Shown here piece after piece: positions 1 through 8,326 of a stretch of 64,000 bases of DNA. The first letter of the stretch is position 1; each line of letters opens with the position of its first letter. The position numbers were made by a program, and so were the translations under genes. The notes under the pieces were generated by a model, which searched no databases, was not told where the DNA came from, and saw only the letters and a program-made list of their open reading frames with translations. Source of the stretch: Ktedonobacteraceae bacterium (GTDB lineage Bacteria; Chloroflexota; Ktedonobacteria; Ktedonobacterales; Ktedonobacteraceae); the NCBI GenBank assembly GCA_035653615.1, contig DASRBN010000031.1, forward strand, positions 186,001 to 250,000, given 5' to 3'.

Positions 1-315
1 AAATGTACCGAGTGGCGCGCTATCATTTCCTGCGAATTTAATGTCATTCGCAACCGGAGCGCCCGGTTCTACCTTTTTGACTGCGTTGCTGTTACTGACC
101 CAGCTGCCATTGTAAATTTCGTGTGGGACAGGCGCATCATCAATCAGAGTGAGCGTATCCCCTTTCTTGATAGTGATCGAGGGGACGAGGAAATTGGACC
201 CGCCCATATGAACCACCGGGCCGCTAGAGCTCGTTTCTTCCCTGATCGAACATGCGGCCAATAGCGCGGTCAGCAGACCGAATAGAATGACGCCTACGAG
301 AACCTTTTTATACAT
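1..315 (-). CDS. Cupredoxin-like lipoprotein, 3' end beyond window
   Basis: The gene is partial: 105 codons read on the minus strand from ATG at 315 and remain open to base 1. Residues 1-22 form a signal peptide with a hydrophobic stretch (GVILFGLLTALLAAC) ending in a lipobox, so Cys22 should carry the lipid anchor and the protein should sit outside the membrane. The following segment (FLVPSITIKKGDTLTLIDDAPVPHEI) matches the start of plastocyanin/cupredoxin folds, including the early His that usually ligates copper; the later Cys/His/Met ligands would lie outside the window. I infer a small copper protein or a copper-less relative. The start has a GAAAGGAAA-like ribosome site just upstream. 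Confidence 0.7.
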   Translation of the reverse strand, partial: MYKKVLVGVILFGLLTALLAACSIREETSSSGPVVHMGGSNFLVPSITIKKGDTLTLIDDAPVPHEIYNGSWVSNSNAVKKVEPGAPVANDIKFAGNDSAPLGTF

Positions 316-442
316 CGGGGTTTCCTTTCAAGTTTATTTTCCGCACATAGACTCTCTGCACCGGATTCTTTAGAAGATAATTTCGTGGTGCTTCTAGTAA
401 TTACTATAGCAGAATCATTGCGAGCGTGCCAGAGTATTTGTT

Positions 443-594
443 CTGGTGATTACCTATAAGTGGGCCAGAGATGCTTCGTTGCACTCAGCATGACATGCCC
501 CACGCTGTCATGCTGAGTGCAACGAAGCATCTCTGGCGCCTTCCATGTAACTGAGCCACCTCATCTGAGTCGCCCGACTTCTGGGTAATTACCA
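443..594. mobile_element. MITE-like hairpin element, copy 1 (short form)
   Basis: This 152-bp element has imperfect terminal inverted repeats (CTGGTGATTACC at 443-454 against GGTAATTACCA at 584-594). Inside is a perfect 32-bp inverted repeat (464-495 and 506-537) around a 10-base loop. It is flanked by a perfect 9-bp direct repeat, GTATTTGTT, at 434-442 and 595-603, which reads as a target-site duplication. It carries no reading frame of its own. Related copies lie at 3434, 11203, 28049, 38543 and 54251. Confidence 0.85.
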
Positions 595-603
595 GTATTT
601 GTT

Positions 604-992
604 GCTGTTCAGGCACGGTGCTTTTCAAGTAAAAGAGACAAGGAACGATGATGCCCTTGCCTCGCTACATCTAGCAGCAAGCATATTTTACCACAACGTT
701 GCAAGGTGCCAGAGTGAGGGCTCAACCTGAGCACTTCACTGGTGGTCGCTGAAGTTTTCTATCTTTTGAAGCCATTCCTCATGACGAGGTTCGTGACGCT
801 TTCATGATACCTTCTCTTTATACTGCAAGGGTAGAAGGGGTACTATGTTTTGCTCACCTGTGAAGGATGCAAGCCATGCAGCAGCAAGTGATACAAGAGG
901 TGAGGCTGCTGACTAACCAACCTGGAAGTAGCTTTGCCGGTTGAAGTCTCTGCCGAAAGATGAAAGATAGAGGGTGAGGAGAAAACCGTACG
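604..992. other. Intergenic, no gene seen
   Basis: About 390 bp between the hairpin element and the histidine kinase. I see no convincing coding frame, no strong promoter pair and no repeat. The kinase ribosome site (GAGGGTGAGGAG) is at 970-981. Regulation of the kinase gene is therefore not readable from this stretch. Confidence 0.5.
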
Positions 993-3239
993 ATGATAGG
1001 CACGCAAACTCGTCAAAAGTTATCGACCACTGAGAAGATCGCCGCCTTGAGTAAGGTAGGGGTTAGACTGCTGACCGCACTGGATGAAATTCACCTCATG
1101 CATTTCATTGCCAAAACGGCTCGTGACGTAACCGGTGCCACTTTTGCGGCATTGAGCCTACGGCCGGTGCATGAAGAAGGTCAGGTAAGGATGTCTTCGG
1201 AGAGAGATCTCTTTCACATGGTGGCCGTAGTGGGGATCAGCCCTGAGCAAGAAGTGTTCTTGCGCCACATGTTGTTGGCACGAGAAGGATTACTGGCTTC
1301 TCTCTTTCGCCAGGGTGTCCCGGTCCTGATGGATAATGTACCCACCCTTGTCCCCTCTGAAGTATCCTCGTCATCCGATCCTGGCGATGCTATCAGACTG
1401 CCGGCCCAGACCGCTGCCATCCCAGATATAGCTGTGGAAGATAGGCGTTCAGCGGGTATTCCGCCAGAGCATCCCCTGCTACGGAGTTTTCTCGAAGTGC
1501 CCTTGCTGACGAGCCAGGGAGAAGTACGTGGTGGACTGCTATTGGGACACAGCGAGCCTGGACACTTTACCGTTGAGGATAAAGACCTGCTCGTGAGCCT
1601 GGCTACCCAGGCAGCTATGGCGCTGGAACATGCCCGGCTCTCTCAGGTTGCGCGCAGACAGGCCGTTATGGTAGAACGGATCTTTGCCGGTCTAAGCGAT
1701 GGGGTCATACTCGTTGACCGGCGGCGCAATATTTTGTATGAAAATGCCGCGTCGCGCCTGGTGCGCGAGCAATTCGCAAGTATGCCTGGAGGGAAGCAGG
1801 CCATCGAAGCCCTCCTCTACACCCCGGCACAACGCGCTTTGCGGCAAGAAGTGGTGAAGGATATCCTGGTACACCTGGAGGATGAGCATGGCGACGTGAG
1901 AGAATATACTGTGTCTGCCTCGCTTCTCCCTCTTTCACTGGGATCCATGGGATCACTATCCTCTGCTCCAGGAGCAAGGCGAGCGCAGGGTGGCGAACCG
2001 GGCGTTGTAGTACTCTGGCATGATGTGACAGAGCGACGTATTCGCGAGGCCGAGCGCCAGGCGCGTGCTGAGATGGAAGACCGCCTCGCCACCCTCCAAT
2101 TGATCCTGGACGAGCTTCCCAGCGGCGTCTTCCTGGTCTACGGACATAACGCCCGGCTGCTGTTAGCCAATCGTGCTATGACCACCATCTGGGAAGCTAC
2201 CTGGCCGCAGGGACAACCGATGGACGAGTTTCTGGCGCAGAATGGCGTTGGCCTGCTCGACATGCATGAACAGCCTCTAATTTTTGAGCAACTCGCGACC
2301 TTGAGAGCGGTACGCCATGGCGAGACGGTACGACAGGTGCAGTCTATTATCCGCCAACCCAATGGAACGACTCTTTCGGTACTGGTCAATGCGATTCCGC
2401 TTGACGCGCATCGTCTCAAGCTTACATTCTTCCAACCAGGAGGATTTTCGATGGAAGAACCGCCATATGTAGCGCTTGTTAACTACCAGGATGTCACCAT
2501 CTTGAGAGAGGCCGATCAGTTGAAAGATAAGTTCATCGGGACGGCAGCGCACGAACTGCGCCACCCGGTGGCCGTTCTGAGAGGATATGTGCAGATGTTG
2601 CTCCGGCAAAACAAACGTGGCAAATGGCCTAAACTCCTCGACAGACAGGAGGAAGCGCTTCAAAGCATTGATCAATCTACGGCGCAGCTGGTAGAGCTGT
2701 CTGAAGATTTGCTCGATGTGACACGCCTGCAAGGTGGAGGGGTACAGTTGCACTGCGAACCGGTAGACCTGGTAGTGCTGGTACAGCGAATGGTGCAGCA
2801 GGTGCAGGTGACGACCGACCGTCATATGCTTACTCTGGTGACCACAGTGCCGTCACTGGTGGTGAATGCCGACCCGGTGCGCATCGAGCAGGTGCTCTCC
2901 AATCTGCTCAGCAATGCCATCAGATATAGTCCAGAAGGTGGTATGGTAGAGATTACAATCTCTGAGGTAGTTGACACACATGGGGCTTGCGTGAGCATCC
3001 GTGACAGTGGGATAGGCATTCCTGAAAAGGACCAGGCTCGCATCTTTGGTCAATTCGCGCGTGCCAGCAACGCCGAAAGCTACGGGATCGGGGGGACGGG
3101 ATTGGGGCTTTATCTCTGCCGGGAAGTCATCGAGCGGCACCATGGGCGTATCTGGTTCGAGTCCAAAGAAGGGCAGGGCACAGCTTTCTCCGTGGCATTA
3201 CCAGGCGTCTACGCAGCCCCTGATCCCGCAAGTGCTTAA
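993..3239 (+). CDS. Soluble sensor histidine kinase (GAF-PAS-PAS-HisKA-HATPase)
   Basis: A 748-residue two-component kinase with no membrane segment, so it should sense a cytoplasmic signal. In order: a GAF domain (about 15-215), a PAS-like domain (about 225-350), a second PAS-like domain (about 360-510), the dimerisation/phosphoacceptor domain with the H box AAHELRHPV (His520 is the predicted phosphorylated residue), and the ATPase domain with N box SNLLSNAIRYSP, G1 DSGIGIP and G2 GTGLGLYL. The ATG follows a GAGGGTGAGGAG ribosome site. No response regulator is adjacent; the nearest ones are at 11.5 and 53.5 kb, so the partner is unknown. The C-terminal Ala/Pro tail is not part of the fold. 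Confidence 0.93.
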   Translation: MIGTQTRQKLSTTEKIAALSKVGVRLLTALDEIHLMHFIAKTARDVTGATFAALSLRPVHEEGQVRMSSERDLFHMVAVVGISPEQEVFLRHMLLAREGLLASLFRQGVPVLMDNVPTLVPSEVSSSSDPGDAIRLPAQTAAIPDIAVEDRRSAGIPPEHPLLRSFLEVPLLTSQGEVRGGLLLGHSEPGHFTVEDKDLLVSLATQAAMALEHARLSQVARRQAVMVERIFAGLSDGVILVDRRRNILYENAASRLVREQFASMPGGKQAIEALLYTPAQRALRQEVVKDILVHLEDEHGDVREYTVSASLLPLSLGSMGSLSSAPGARRAQGGEPGVVVLWHDVTERRIREAERQARAEMEDRLATLQLILDELPSGVFLVYGHNARLLLANRAMTTIWEATWPQGQPMDEFLAQNGVGLLDMHEQPLIFEQLATLRAVRHGETVRQVQSIIRQPNGTTLSVLVNAIPLDAHRLKLTFFQPGGFSMEEPPYVALVNYQDVTILREADQLKDKFIGTAAHELRHPVAVLRGYVQMLLRQNKRGKWPKLLDRQEEALQSIDQSTAQLVELSEDLLDVTRLQGGGVQLHCEPVDLVVLVQRMVQQVQVTTDRHMLTLVTTVPSLVVNADPVRIEQVLSNLLSNAIRYSPEGGMVEITISEVVDTHGACVSIRDSGIGIPEKDQARIFGQFARASNAESYGIGGTGLGLYLCREVIERHHGRIWFESKEGQGTAFSVALPGVYAAPDPASA

Positions 3240-3250
3240 AAATGAGATAT

Positions 3251-3276
3251 CCCAGGCAACTGTATAGTGGCCTGGG
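3251..3276. terminator. Hairpin between kinase and tRNA-Glu
   Basis: A perfect 7-bp stem (CCCAGGC / GCCTGGG) with a 12-base loop lies 12 bp after the kinase stop and beyond the 3' end of the minus-strand tRNA. On the minus strand it is followed within about 10 bases by a run of five T, so it could end the tRNA transcript; it may also serve the kinase gene. Confidence 0.5.
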
Positions 3277-3294
3277 ACCGTCCTATTTCACGAT

Positions 3295-3371
3295 TGGTAG
3301 CGCATACGGGAGTCGAACCCGTGATCTCCGCCTTGAGAGGGCGGCGTCCTGGACCACTAGACGAATGCGCC
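3295..3371 (-). tRNA. tRNA-Glu (anticodon CTC)
   Basis: The minus strand folds as a complete cloverleaf: acceptor GGCGCAT paired with ATGCGCT, D stem GTCT/GGAC, anticodon stem CCGCC/GGCGG with loop CTCTCAA giving anticodon CTC, five-base variable loop, and T arm ACGGG-TTCGACT-CCCGT. The CCA end is encoded. Anticodon CTC reads GAG codons, so this is tRNA-Glu. A strong promoter lies just upstream (3395-3423). Confidence 0.95.
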
Positions 3372-3394
3372 ATATCCTTTTTGCTTGTGACCCT

Positions 3395-3423
3395 ATAATA
3401 ACCCTAACAACGCTACTTGTCAA
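3395..3423 (-). promoter_or_regulatory. Promoter of tRNA-Glu
   Basis: On the minus strand a perfect -35 box TTGACA (3418-3423) is followed after 17 bp by TATTAT (3395-3400), placing the start about 16 bases before the tRNA. Hairpin element copy 2 begins only 11 bp upstream of the -35 box. Confidence 0.85.
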
Positions 3424-3433
3424 TAGAAAATGG

Positions 3434-3651
3434 CTGGTGATTATCTATAAGTTGCGAGGGATTCTTCGCTGCGCTCAGAATGACACACTCGCCGGCGAGT
3501 GTGTCATTCTGAGCGCAGCGAAGAATCCCTGGTGTGAAGCCGTGCAACTGCCTCGACTTCCGCCACCCAGCCTACTTATGGGTAAACATCATGCGCCTGC
3601 GGCGCACTCCCACCGATGCAAATCGCGTGGCGGATTTTCGGAAGAATCATC
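3434..3651. mobile_element. MITE-like hairpin element, copy 2 (long form)
   Basis: About 218 bp. The core is a perfect 74-nt palindrome with no loop (3457-3493 and 3494-3530) built from the GATTCTTCG/CAGAATGAC type of arm. The right part carries an extra tail of about 65 bp (from about 3589) shared with copy 3 and ending GAATCATC, which mirrors the left-end GGTGATTA. Flanks AGAAAATGG (3425-3433) and GTAAAATGT (3652-3660) share 6 of 9 positions, possibly a worn target duplication. Confidence 0.75.
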
Positions 3652-3680
3652 GTAAAATGTGGTTGAACGTGTTGAACATC

Positions 3681-3716
3681 CCTGGCGCCGACAAGGTACT
3701 CCTTGCCAGCGCCAGG
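3681..3716 (-). terminator. Hairpin after the GH65 gene
   Basis: Arms CCTGGCGC and GCGCCAGG enclose a second stem (CAAGG/CCTTG) around a TACT loop, about 16 paired positions with two mismatches, starting 6 bp past the GH65 stop on the minus strand. There is no T run, so termination strength is uncertain. Confidence 0.5.
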
Positions 3717-3721
3717 TGTAT

Positions 3722-5962
3722 CTACCTGTGCAGGTCGACGAAATGTTCTTCGCCGTGGCGTAGGAATTTAAACGCCAGGCGTGTCCAGTGTTCGGGCAGG
3801 CATGGATTGGTCGTGTAGCCTTCGTCTGTCACGGTGAGACCGGCAAAGCCGAAAACGGTGGCCTGCCAGACCGCGCCACAGCATGCCAGGTGAATGCCCT
3901 CGGCGCTATTGCCACGGGGATTCTCCAGATCGACCAGCGCTCCTTTCATGAAGAGATTGTAGGCAGTGTCGACATAGCCTAGCTCGCAGGCCAGGATGAC
4001 ATGCAGGGCCGGCGTAAGCGAGGAACCATAGTCGTGATCGGTGATGGGATAATAGTATTCCCAGTTGGCCCGCTTGGTCTCCAGGTCGAAATGGTCTCGC
4101 AAGAGCGTTAGCAACATCAACACATCGGCCTGCTTGATGATCTGGTATTGCTGCACCGGCTTCATGCCCAGAATCGCCTGGTAGGAGGCGGTGCGACCCT
4201 TGTAATCCTGCTGGTCGAGATGCTCCAGGTCGAAGAAGCCATCGAATTGCTCGAAAACGTGCGTTTGCTCGTTTTGCGGGATGCGCATCTTTTCAGCAAC
4301 CTCGCGCCAATGGTTCAGGCGCTCATCGGTTAAATCGAGCTTGCGCTCCATTTCCCGCTCTTTGCCGGGGCTGGTTTTGCGCAGCCAGTGCAGAACATCC
4401 ATGGCTGTCTGGATGTTCCACTTTGCCATGTAGTTGGTGTAGACATTGTTGTTGACGTGCTCATGCCATTCGTCGGGGCCAATCACGTCATTGATTTCGT
4501 AATCGTCGCGCTCGGCATTATAGCTTGCCCGGCTGCCCCAAAATTTTGCTGTGTTGAGCAGTATTTCGGCGCCATAATCTCGCATGAACTCATCATCGCC
4601 TGAAACATACCAGTAGTGCCAGGTAGCAAAGGCGATGCTGGCGGTGATATGTATTTCTATGTGACCGTTCAAAACCGGGATAAGTTCGCCGCTTTCTGGA
4701 TGCACAATCGATATAGGGGTAGCCTCCTGTCCATCGAGCGTGCTTTCCCAGGGATATTGAGCGCCCTGGTAGCCGTTATGCTCGGCCTTGGCACGGGCAG
4801 CAGGTAGCAGGCGATAGCGGTAAAGCAGCAGGTAGCGCGCGATATCTGGATGTTCGTAGATGTAGTAAGGCAGCATGAAGATTTCGGTATCGTGGAAGAC
4901 GTGGCCACGATAGCCAAAACCGGTCAGGCCTTTCGCCGCAATGCTGTAACGGCTATCATCTGGCGCCACGCTGATGCGCAGCTGGTAAATATTGTAACGG
5001 ATGGCCTGCTGTGCCTTATCGTCTCCCTCAATGATAATGTCCGACTGCTGCCAGTATTTTTGCCAGGCCTCGTCGTTTTTTGCGCGCAGGGACAGGTAGG
5101 GATCAATTCTTTTATCCTGCGCTGCCGCATGGTCTTGAGCGTCCGCTTCAGTGGTCTCCGTGGCATCGCCCATCTTGAGAATCTGGTGTATATGCTTCAT
5201 TGTTACCGGGAGCAGGTCGGACACATCGCGAGAAGTATACATCACCACAATCTTTTCCGCTGTGATCGTCTCACCTGTTGAGAGGCAGCCCCCAAGATGG
5301 ATGGCCGGGGCGATGTCGGATTCGATGAGGTTTTTGTGAAAACCGGGCGTTGCGGTATCGAAGCTCATAGCCTGGACAAGCCGTACATGGGAATGGCGCG
5401 TCTGGCTGTACAGCCAGATCAAATTGCCATCGTGACCCTGATCGATGGTTTCCCAGTGCAGTATGTCGTGGTTGCCGACGGCGGTATTGAGGGACGCGCG
5501 TACAGTGATGTTAGCTTCTACCATGCCCTCCGGTAGTTGCTCAACAGTGGCGCTGTAGCGAATTGCTCCCACGTGTTCGTCGGCCAGGCTTGCGAAGCGC
5601 TCTATATCAAATTTGATGCGAATCCCCGAAGGACTCTCCCAGCGTACATGGCGGGTAAGAACTCCGTTCCGCAAATCGAGCGTGCGTGAAAATTCGAGAA
5701 TCTTTCCTCTATCCAGCCGAAAACGCTCGTCGTTGACGAAAAGCACAATACGCAGCCAATCGGGAACATTCGCCAGTTCCTCTTTTCCGATAGGAATATT
5801 GTCAAACACCCCATAGAGCAGTGTGGCAGGGGTGGCTCCAAGGTGTCCCTCTTCGAGGGAGCCACGCGTGGCGAAATAACCATTGCCTATCGTATAAACG
5901 GTTTCGTCAACGTTGAGCTTTTTAGGGTCAAATCTATCTTGTTGTATTTGCCAGACGTTCAC
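3722..5962 (-). CDS. Glycoside hydrolase family 65 disaccharide phosphorylase
   Basis: A 746-residue cytoplasmic phosphorylase that should split an alpha-linked glucose disaccharide (maltose, kojibiose, trehalose or a relative) with phosphate to beta-glucose 1-phosphate and glucose. The N-terminal signature DETVYTIGNGYFATRG and the catalytic-acid region IGPDEWHEHVNNNVYTN (the Glu after PD) are both present. The length fits the family (about 750). It is 28 bp downstream of beta-phosphoglucomutase, which would turn beta-glucose 1-phosphate into glucose 6-phosphate, so the two form one operon and a complete ATP-sparing route. Which linkage is used cannot be told from these motifs. No sugar transporter lies nearby. 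Confidence 0.9.
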   Translation of the reverse strand: MNVWQIQQDRFDPKKLNVDETVYTIGNGYFATRGSLEEGHLGATPATLLYGVFDNIPIGKEELANVPDWLRIVLFVNDERFRLDRGKILEFSRTLDLRNGVLTRHVRWESPSGIRIKFDIERFASLADEHVGAIRYSATVEQLPEGMVEANITVRASLNTAVGNHDILHWETIDQGHDGNLIWLYSQTRHSHVRLVQAMSFDTATPGFHKNLIESDIAPAIHLGGCLSTGETITAEKIVVMYTSRDVSDLLPVTMKHIHQILKMGDATETTEADAQDHAAAQDKRIDPYLSLRAKNDEAWQKYWQQSDIIIEGDDKAQQAIRYNIYQLRISVAPDDSRYSIAAKGLTGFGYRGHVFHDTEIFMLPYYIYEHPDIARYLLLYRYRLLPAARAKAEHNGYQGAQYPWESTLDGQEATPISIVHPESGELIPVLNGHIEIHITASIAFATWHYWYVSGDDEFMRDYGAEILLNTAKFWGSRASYNAERDDYEINDVIGPDEWHEHVNNNVYTNYMAKWNIQTAMDVLHWLRKTSPGKEREMERKLDLTDERLNHWREVAEKMRIPQNEQTHVFEQFDGFFDLEHLDQQDYKGRTASYQAILGMKPVQQYQIIKQADVLMLLTLLRDHFDLETKRANWEYYYPITDHDYGSSLTPALHVILACELGYVDTAYNLFMKGALVDLENPRGNSAEGIHLACCGAVWQATVFGFAGLTVTDEGYTTNPCLPEHWTRLAFKFLRHGEEHFVDLHR

Positions 5963-5990
5963 AAATAGCCCCTTCCGCAGGTATATTCAA

Positions 5991-6635
5991 CTATGCCAGC
6001 ATGTCTTCTAAGCTCTTGTTGGCGAGCGTGGGAATCACCTTATCGGCCCGGTGGAAGCGGTCCTCCGGTCCGATACCGAGCGCCTGCATGCCCGCCGTCT
6101 TAATGGCTTCGATACCCGCGTCCGCGTCCTCGACGCCCAGGCAATCGACCGTAGGGATATTGACAAGGCCTGCCGCGAAAACGAAAAGATCGGGCGCGGG
6201 TTTGCTATTTACAACGCAGTAGCCATCGGAAACGCCATCGAGATACCCCATAATATCCAGGTGTTCGAGTACCGTGCGAGAGTTTTTGCTGCCTGAAGCA
6301 ATGGCAATTTTGATTCCCGCGTCCCGGATCTCTTGCAGCAACTTTCTACCTCCCGGCACCAAATCATTTGGCGTCATATCCTTGATCATATCGTTATAAT
6401 ACCTGTTTTTCCGATCCATCATCTCCTGAATCTGGTCTTCAGAGTAGGTGCGACCGCGAATGATATACATTAAGGACTCACGCCGGCTCACGCCGCGCAG
6501 GTGCTCATCGTTTTCCTCGCGCGTGAAAGGAATCCCCTCTTCATCTGCCAGCCGCTTCCATGCTCGATAGTGATATTCCGAAGTATCGGTCAGGACTCCA
6601 TCCAGGTCAAAGAGAATGGCCTTTGGTTTTTTCAT
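5991..6635 (-). CDS. pgmB: Beta-phosphoglucomutase (HAD family)
   Basis: A 214-residue HAD-superfamily mutase that interconverts beta-glucose 1-phosphate and glucose 6-phosphate. Motif I is FDLDGVLTD, with the nucleophile Asp and, two residues on, the acid/base Asp typical of mutases; the cap region carries HLRGVSRRESL, characteristic of beta-phosphoglucomutase; motif II is IASGSKNS, and the acidic metal-binding motif is VEDADAGIEAIKTAGM. The ATG has an AGGAG site 9-10 bases upstream. It is the first gene of the operon with the GH65 phosphorylase. The intergenic space upstream contains no obvious sugar-regulator dyad. Confidence 0.93.
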   Translation of the reverse strand: MKKPKAILFDLDGVLTDTSEYHYRAWKRLADEEGIPFTREENDEHLRGVSRRESLMYIIRGRTYSEDQIQEMMDRKNRYYNDMIKDMTPNDLVPGGRKLLQEIRDAGIKIAIASGSKNSRTVLEHLDIMGYLDGVSDGYCVVNSKPAPDLFVFAAGLVNIPTVDCLGVEDADAGIEAIKTAGMQALGIGPEDRFHRADKVIPTLANKSLEDMLA

Positions 6636-6836
6636 GGTAAGAATGCTCCTATGTTAATTTGACTGGCGCGTGATAGCAGGTGTTAAGTGATATCAATTTT
6701 ACCGTTACTTCAATCACGTGCCATCTTGAGAGAAGGTAGCATGCAAAAGTAGTATGCAGGCGCGCCTCATATAATTATATAATGCTACAAAACCACCGGG
6801 TCGATTCATTAGATATTGTAGTACCGGAGGACAGCT

Positions 6837-7070
6837 TTGAGCCAGGACAACGAGAACTGGAATATTCCATCGCAACCATGCCCCGTATGCGGCGCGAGTG
6901 CGGAATCGCGTATATGGTCCAGATTTGCCAATAATGCCTATACGCACATTATTTCCAAGAAACATCAGATCATGGGTACTATAACGATTCCGCTCGTCTG
7001 TACACAATGTGGCTTCGTCCAATTGTTCGTCGATCCGACGGATTTTCGCGACGACCAGGTTCCTGGATGA
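6837..7070 (+). CDS. Small zinc-ribbon protein
   Basis: A 77-residue protein with two paired-cysteine knuckles, CPVCG (about residues 15-19) and CTQCG (about 54-58), spaced as in a zinc ribbon. The start is TTG at 6837, supported by a strong GGAGG at 6826-6830 with six bases of spacing; no ATG gives a better start. The rest (YTHIISKKHQIMG, FVQLFVDPTDF) resembles short bacterial zinc-ribbon proteins of unknown role. Single gene, convergent with the VOC enzyme. I cannot assign a function beyond likely zinc binding. Confidence 0.75.
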   Translation: MSQDNENWNIPSQPCPVCGASAESRIWSRFANNAYTHIISKKHQIMGTITIPLVCTQCGFVQLFVDPTDFRDDQVPG

Positions 7071-7097
7071 TGGAATGGATCGAGAGCTTTTCCTTGC

Positions 7098-7559
7098 TTA
7101 TTTCTCCAGCGCTGCCAGTATCGTTTCATCTGGCAAGGGCGTGTTCTCTCCGCGCCATAGTGGATGCCCGCCTGGTTCGTTGCGCGTGTCCCAATAGATT
7201 TCCAGGCCGTTGCCGTCGGGATCATCAAAATACATCGCCCAGCTAATGTAATGATCGACAGGAGCTACCGGAATGCCGGCATCTTTGAGGGTGCGGTATG
7301 CTGCCGCGAACGAGCGTTTATCCGGTACTTCGAAGGCGACGTGATATAATCCTGTTCCGTGAGCGGGAGGCTGTGGCGCGTTGGGTCCAACATTTTGTAA
7401 GGCAATCTCGTGATGGAACGTGCCACCGGTCAGGAATACATAGGCATTGTCCACCTGTTCCGTTACATGTAATCCCAGAAATCGCGTATAGAAATCGATG
7501 GAACGCTGTAAGTCGCGCACTTTCAGGTGCGCATGGCCGATTTTTGTGGAATAGTGCAT
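7098..7559 (-). CDS. VOC-family (glyoxalase/extradiol dioxygenase-like) protein
   Basis: A 153-residue single-module vicinal-oxygen-chelate protein. Metal ligands expected for the fold are visible: His in KIGHAHLKV near the start, His in GLYHVAFEVPD, and Glu in GNGLEIYWD. The run WAMYFDDPDGNGLEIYWD is close to catechol-2,3-dioxygenase-type proteins, but those have two modules, so dioxygenase, glyoxalase or thiol transferase activity all remain open. I chose ATG 7559 because AGGAGA precedes it and homology begins there; an upstream extension of 16 residues has no such support. It acts alone in its transcript. Confidence 0.85.
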   Translation of the reverse strand: MHYSTKIGHAHLKVRDLQRSIDFYTRFLGLHVTEQVDNAYVFLTGGTFHHEIALQNVGPNAPQPPAHGTGLYHVAFEVPDKRSFAAAYRTLKDAGIPVAPVDHYISWAMYFDDPDGNGLEIYWDTRNEPGGHPLWRGENTPLPDETILAALEK

Positions 7560-7682
7560 GCACTGTCTCCTATCTGTATAAGCTGGCCAGGAATAAGCAC
7601 CGTACAAGGACTGGTATACCAGCCAGCAATCGGTGTGTCAACGGCCAAAAAGAGTCGTTATCTCTTCCAACGTAGGGAAGTA

Positions 7683-7691
7683 TGTTATAAT
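7683..7691 (+). promoter_or_regulatory. Extended -10 promoter of the HD hydrolase gene
   Basis: TGT followed by a perfect TATAAT (7686-7691) about 40 bp before the start codon at 7730; no good -35 box is seen, as is usual for extended -10 promoters. Confidence 0.5.
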
Positions 7692-7729
7692 TCCGCCATA
7701 GCAGAGCACAATAGATTGAGGTTGGCCGC

Positions 7730-8326
7730 ATGAAACTTTCAACACGTTTTGAGGAAGCGCTGGTCTTTGCGACACGGCTGCATGCTGAACAGACGCGCAA
7801 GGGTACAGCTGTTCCATATATCGCGCATTTGCTGGCGGTTACCGCGCTTGTCTTTGAACATGGCGGCGGTGAGGACGAAGCGATTGCCGCGCTGCTACAT
7901 GACTCGATTGAAGATCAGGGCGGGGCATCCACTCGTGAGGCGATTCGCCGGCGATTCGGCGAGAATGTCGTCCAGATCGTCGATGGCTGCACGGATACCG
8001 ATGTGTTTCCGAAACCCCCCTGGCGGCAGCGCAAGGAGGCTTATCTGGCCCATATCAGCAAGGCTCCGGCCTCTGTACGCCTGGTTTCCGCCGCCGATAA
8101 ATTGCATAACGCCCGCGCCATCCTGGAGGATTATCGTATCGTGGGAGAAGCCCTCTGGAAGCGCTTCAATGGTGGGAAAGAGGGAACGCTCTGGTACTAT
8201 CGCGCGGTGGTTGACGCATTGCGCGAGGCTGGCGCGACGCCCTTAGTTGATGAATTAGATCGCGTAGTAGCGGAAATTGAACATCTTGCCGGAGGGCATG
8301 GCATTGAAGATCATCCACAGCCGTAA
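7730..8326 (+). CDS. HD-domain phosphohydrolase, (p)ppGpp-hydrolase-like
   Basis: A 198-residue protein whose first 150 residues match the SpoT/MESH1 type of HD domain: His in YIAHLLAV, the central pair in LLHDSIEDQGG, and Asp in SAADKLHNAR. In that family these bind a metal and remove pyrophosphate from (p)ppGpp or split related nucleotides. There is no synthetase, TGS or ACT domain, so it would be a small stand-alone hydrolase. Its 3' end overlaps the next gene by 23 bp, so translation of the two is probably coupled and their roles may be linked. Substrate is not proven by sequence. Confidence 0.85.
   Translation: MKLSTRFEEALVFATRLHAEQTRKGTAVPYIAHLLAVTALVFEHGGGEDEAIAALLHDSIEDQGGASTREAIRRRFGENVVQIVDGCTDTDVFPKPPWRQRKEAYLAHISKAPASVRLVSAADKLHNARAILEDYRIVGEALWKRFNGGKEGTLWYYRAVVDALREAGATPLVDELDRVVAEIEHLAGGHGIEDHPQP

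Noticed and set aside
3084-3107. Four runs of three or more G, a possible G-quadruplex
   Set aside because: They fall exactly in the codons of the glycine-rich G2 box of the kinase ATPase domain, which explains them.
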